In this document: positions 60,898 to 64,000 of the stretch, piece after piece
Position numbering within the stretch: the first letter of the stretch is position 1
How the letters are laid out: the number at the start of each line of letters is the position of its first letter
Position numbers and translations under genes: made by a program
The notes under the pieces: generated by a model
Database searches by the model: none
Seen by the model: only the letters and a program-made list of their open reading frames with translations
What the model was told of the DNA's origin: nothing
Origin: Gymnorhina tibicen
Lineage: Eukaryota; Chordata; Aves; Passeriformes; Artamidae
Length of the DNA stretch: 64,000 nucleotides
Reading direction: 5' to 3'
Assembly (NCBI GenBank): GCA_013399875.1
Contig: VXAZ01004553.1
Location: forward strand, 1,302,001-1,366,000

Positions 60898-63800
60898 TTG
60901 CACACAGGTGCATCAAACCAGCAGATTTTTTTCAAAAACTTTACTTAAAATGGTTACATATTAATTACATCAGAAGTAGATGGCAGGATCTTGTAGACAG
61001 CAATGTTCTTATTTTTAAAGTAGAAGAGGTGGCCAGGGGAAGATCAATCATAGTGGTACACCTTACTATCATACAGTAAAGGCAGGAAAAGCTTGGGAAG
61101 TTCATTAAAGGCCCTTCTGACATGACTTTTTCTGGCTTCCTTATTTATCTTCAAGTTTGGGATCAGAGAAGTGCACAATTTAAACCCACAAGTATCCTTA
61201 GAACAGTGTTGGGAATCTGGAAGGACCAAGAAACTCAGCATGGATAATGGCTGGGAAATAAAAATGAAAGTTTTAAATGTCCCGAGTGGTTTTGTAAAAT
61301 GCCAGATTAGGACACAGGTGAATTCTGACCAACTCTGTGTTTGTGTCCACTGTTAACCTTAATAAATAATTTTTTTAAGTATTTTCCCATAAAGTCTAGA
61401 GAAAACACAATGATGATGAAAAAGGTAACTATAACAAGATATCAGTATCTTGTCATAAGGTATGTTGAGCTTTTCCAATGTCTGAATTCCTACCCCACTG
61501 CACCTCAATGCACAATCTTTCCCTTTTTTAAAAAACAGCTTGTTTTACAAAGAGACATTTGTGAAAAAAATATATTGATATGGACCAGTGAAAGCAACTG
61601 CACATTCCTTCACGTTATTACCACAAAATGTGCCATAACACTGATTTTCTTTTTTTAATATGAAATTATTGTAGGCATTTTCAAGGTAGAGTGTAAAAAA
61701 ATTTTTAAAATATTATCTTTCATAATAAAGCCATAGTTACATCCCCCCTGCTGGTAGAGGAAAGACCAGCAACCTTCTCCTTACTCTGTTTTTCTCACTG
61801 GTTTTCTATTGCTTTGCTCCCCTCAAGGAATAAACCCATGCTTGAGTAGCAAAACCATTAAGCTGTTTTGCAACACTACATCTTTACAAACAAAACAACA
61901 TATGAATGAATCTAACTAGATTATAGAGGGTTACTTTATTAATCATACCATTAAAATAATATTATTTAGAAGAACACAAAATTATGAGAAAATCCATTTA
62001 TAACACTTTCCGAATTCACGTGCTCCCACTGTGAAGTTAAAGAAACAATATTAAACCTTGGACAAAATGAAAGCAAAATGGTGTTTTAAATGTAGATGTG
62101 TCAGTAGATCCAGGGGGCTGCTACCATATATATTGAGATAAAATATGCATTTTTTACACCTAATATTAGAGTTGATATAAATAGAGAAGCTATATAGAAA
62201 TGCTCTTTCTTCCTGACACAAATAAACTCTCTGTAGGTGTTTCACCTATAAAATAAAATACAGGGTTCTAAGTTAGTTTCATTGAAAAGTTTAAACTTTT
62301 GTCCTACTTGTTTAAAAAAAAAAATAAAATTGCTGGATGAAGAAAATATTTAATTGATTTTTAAGGAACCAGGAAAGCAAGACAAGCTTTTCTATCCTGC
62401 AGTGGTTTACAGAAGAGTCACTGGCCTCAGGCTGCTCTTCAGAAAACAGAGGCATTGAAAAATGAATTGAGCTGTACATAATAACTCAGCATAGAAGGAC
62501 AGAATGGACCCAAATCTATTTATTCCCAATCTATGTCACTGGCTGTTCAAAGCTGGGCACATTTCTGTTACATCTCCTAAAAGTGAAGAATGGGCCAAAA
62601 TAAAGGCACATCAAAAGGATTGCATATGCAAAATTGGCACATTTTCTATCTATCAAAGGCTTCACTTGTTCTCTAGACTATTAGGATGCACAGAGATATC
62701 TTAGTTTGCTGTCTTAATTGTGCAGACATACATAAAGTGTCTACATAAAATATTCTATTTAAGCTATGAAATATTAAGCTATACTGCTATTCTGTATCAA
62801 AGATGAAGTTCAGAAGCTATTGCTGCTGTTATGTGGTATTTAACTGGACGATAAAGAATTACCTTCTTTTTAAAAAACTTTTAGTACAGAATTTTTTATA
62901 ACTTCTCTGCATGCAGAAGGCTCATTGATTCTACTAGGAAAAAGAATTAAGGTTTTTTATAATAAGAGAACTGTTATCTTCTATCGTTCCATAAACAGAT
63001 TGCTATAGAGAGCTCTTGCTAGGCAAGGAAGGCAGGTTGGTCTGTCTTTTTCCTTGGATGTTATATTTACTTATAATGAAAAGCTGTCAGTAATTGCTTT
63101 ACCACTGTGCTCAATTGCTCCACTGTTAGTATTCTAATGAACAGTCAGGTAAAACTGTTGACATGAAGTTGTCATGGACAATCTGAGAGGGTGAATGGAA
63201 AAGATTTAATAACAAATTTAATATCTGATTCAAACAAGCCGGGTTTCTTTGTTGTTAGTTTTTACACTTGGAAAATTTAGAGGCATCATTTTACAGTGAA
63301 TTTCTCATAGCTCATCAGCTACTTGCCAGTTGTACTCATCTGCTTCCAAATAAAGAGTGTGAGTTTTCAGCAAGTGTAAATCCATGAATGTCCCTCAAGT
63401 ACAACCTGTCACTATTCAGGAATCCTAAAAGAACATGTAAGATCATCATTTTTCATCTTTTGTAGCAAATAGGGTGCTTGATTTAAAGAATACATTCCAC
63501 ATAAGGCATTTACATAAACACCCAATTAAGTATATGGAGAAATAATTGAGCTATGTTTTAATCAAGTATCCCAAAAAATCAAGAAAAATTCTATGTATTG
63601 GGGTAAGTAGAACCAAGCAAAGAAAAGGAGAAGTTTTAGTGGTGAAAACATCAGAGAGGAGCAAAGAATCTACTTAAGAGCACTTCACCAGCTTCACCTA
63701 AATAAATTAAAACCATGTCCAACTTCCTTTCCCTCTGCCAGCTCATTGATACTGATAAGGGATTTAGGACAAGTGTGAAAAGTAGCAAACAAATTTTTCA

Positions 63801-64000
63801 GCTGTAACTGTACATAGTCGTTTGTTCTTTGTTGTTTTTTGAGTTCAACTCTGTCATCATCTATCACATGTTGCTTTTGTATGACTGGCAACAATTTCAG
63901 ATGCACTGCAGCTTCCACCCATGTAAAGCAGCCTGACAACTGGAACTTCTTTCTGTTAGAGGCAAATTTATGCAATGTTGGTTTTGTGGGAATCATAATA
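60898..64000. other. Intronic stretch, no gene seen
   Basis: AT-rich sequence to the window edge. The minus-strand frame at 63694-63996 runs to the edge but shows no F-spondin or other family similarity. Confidence 0.7.

Larger units (their letters stand above)
1..64000 (-). other. SPON1: SPON1 (F-spondin) gene, internal portion
   Basis: The window lies inside one minus-strand gene. Three exons (49454-49527, 48715-48837, 44687-44835) splice in frame and translate to a stretch that I recognise as F-spondin, running from the end of the Reeler region into the spondin domain. F-spondin is a secreted extracellular-matrix glycoprotein first described from the floor plate. It is known to influence neuronal adhesion and axon outgrowth and to bind APP and lipoprotein-receptor family members. 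The full protein is about 800 residues: signal peptide, Reeler domain, spondin domain, then six thrombospondin type 1 repeats. Only about 115 residues are encoded here. That the rest of the gene continues on both sides is inference from the missing domains. No promoter or polyadenylation site of the main transcript is visible. Confidence 0.93.
49528..64000 (-). other. SPON1: SPON1 large intron (5' part outside window)
   Basis: No upstream SPON1 exon (Reeler domain segments such as the block before the GTGCVILKA junction) could be found between the acceptor at 49528 and the window's right edge. The intron is therefore at least 14.5 kb. It contains a CR1 tail near 51400, simple repeats, and a candidate element near 60500. 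Confidence 0.8.

Noticed and set aside
1..64000. CRISPR arrays, operons, ribosome binding sites, phage or viral genes, tRNA or rRNA genes
   Set aside because: The sequence is vertebrate intronic DNA. No regularly spaced repeats, prokaryotic gene layout, viral coding region or RNA gene was recognised.

Overview
The window reads as vertebrate nuclear DNA, most likely from a bird. It is AT-rich and intron-dominated, with very few protein-coding bases, few interspersed repeats, and repeats that include CR1 retrotransposon fragments ending in ATTCTATG-type tails. I can support only one gene, SPON1 (F-spondin), transcribed from the minus strand. Three consecutive internal exons are recognisable: 49454-49527, 48715-48837 and 44687-44835. 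They join in frame across consensus splice sites and encode the end of the Reeler region and the first part of the spondin domain of a secreted extracellular-matrix protein. No other SPON1 exon was found. The upstream exons (signal peptide, most of the Reeler domain) should lie beyond position 64000 and the downstream ones (rest of the spondin domain, thrombospondin type 1 repeats) before position 1.

Layout: 1-44686 is one large SPON1 intron. It holds a CpG-rich block (about 9100-9650), a pair of identical palindromes (16887-16908 and 17341-17374), three CR1 fragments (about 18130-18190, 30858-31265 and 33318-33660), two possible ancient MIR/L2-like tails (about 28710-28925 and 35965-36065), a (CAG)9 tract and several short microsatellites. 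44836-48714 is a 3.9 kb intron with a 22-base poly(A) run, a strand-asymmetric purine-rich block and a good candidate conserved regulatory element (about 47140-47400). 48838-49453 is a 616 bp intron. 49528-64000 is part of another large intron, with one CR1 tail (about 51275-51556), a chance-sized 185-codon open frame and an E-box-bearing candidate regulatory element (about 60400-60620).

There is no sign of a prokaryotic or viral system, CRISPR array, rRNA or tRNA gene, or second protein-coding gene. The best leads are regulatory or structural: the intronic CpG-rich block with its inverted repeat, the duplicated palindrome, the motif shared by two neighbouring splice acceptors, and the element candidates in the introns. 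All of these were read by eye and need alignment or expression data to confirm.
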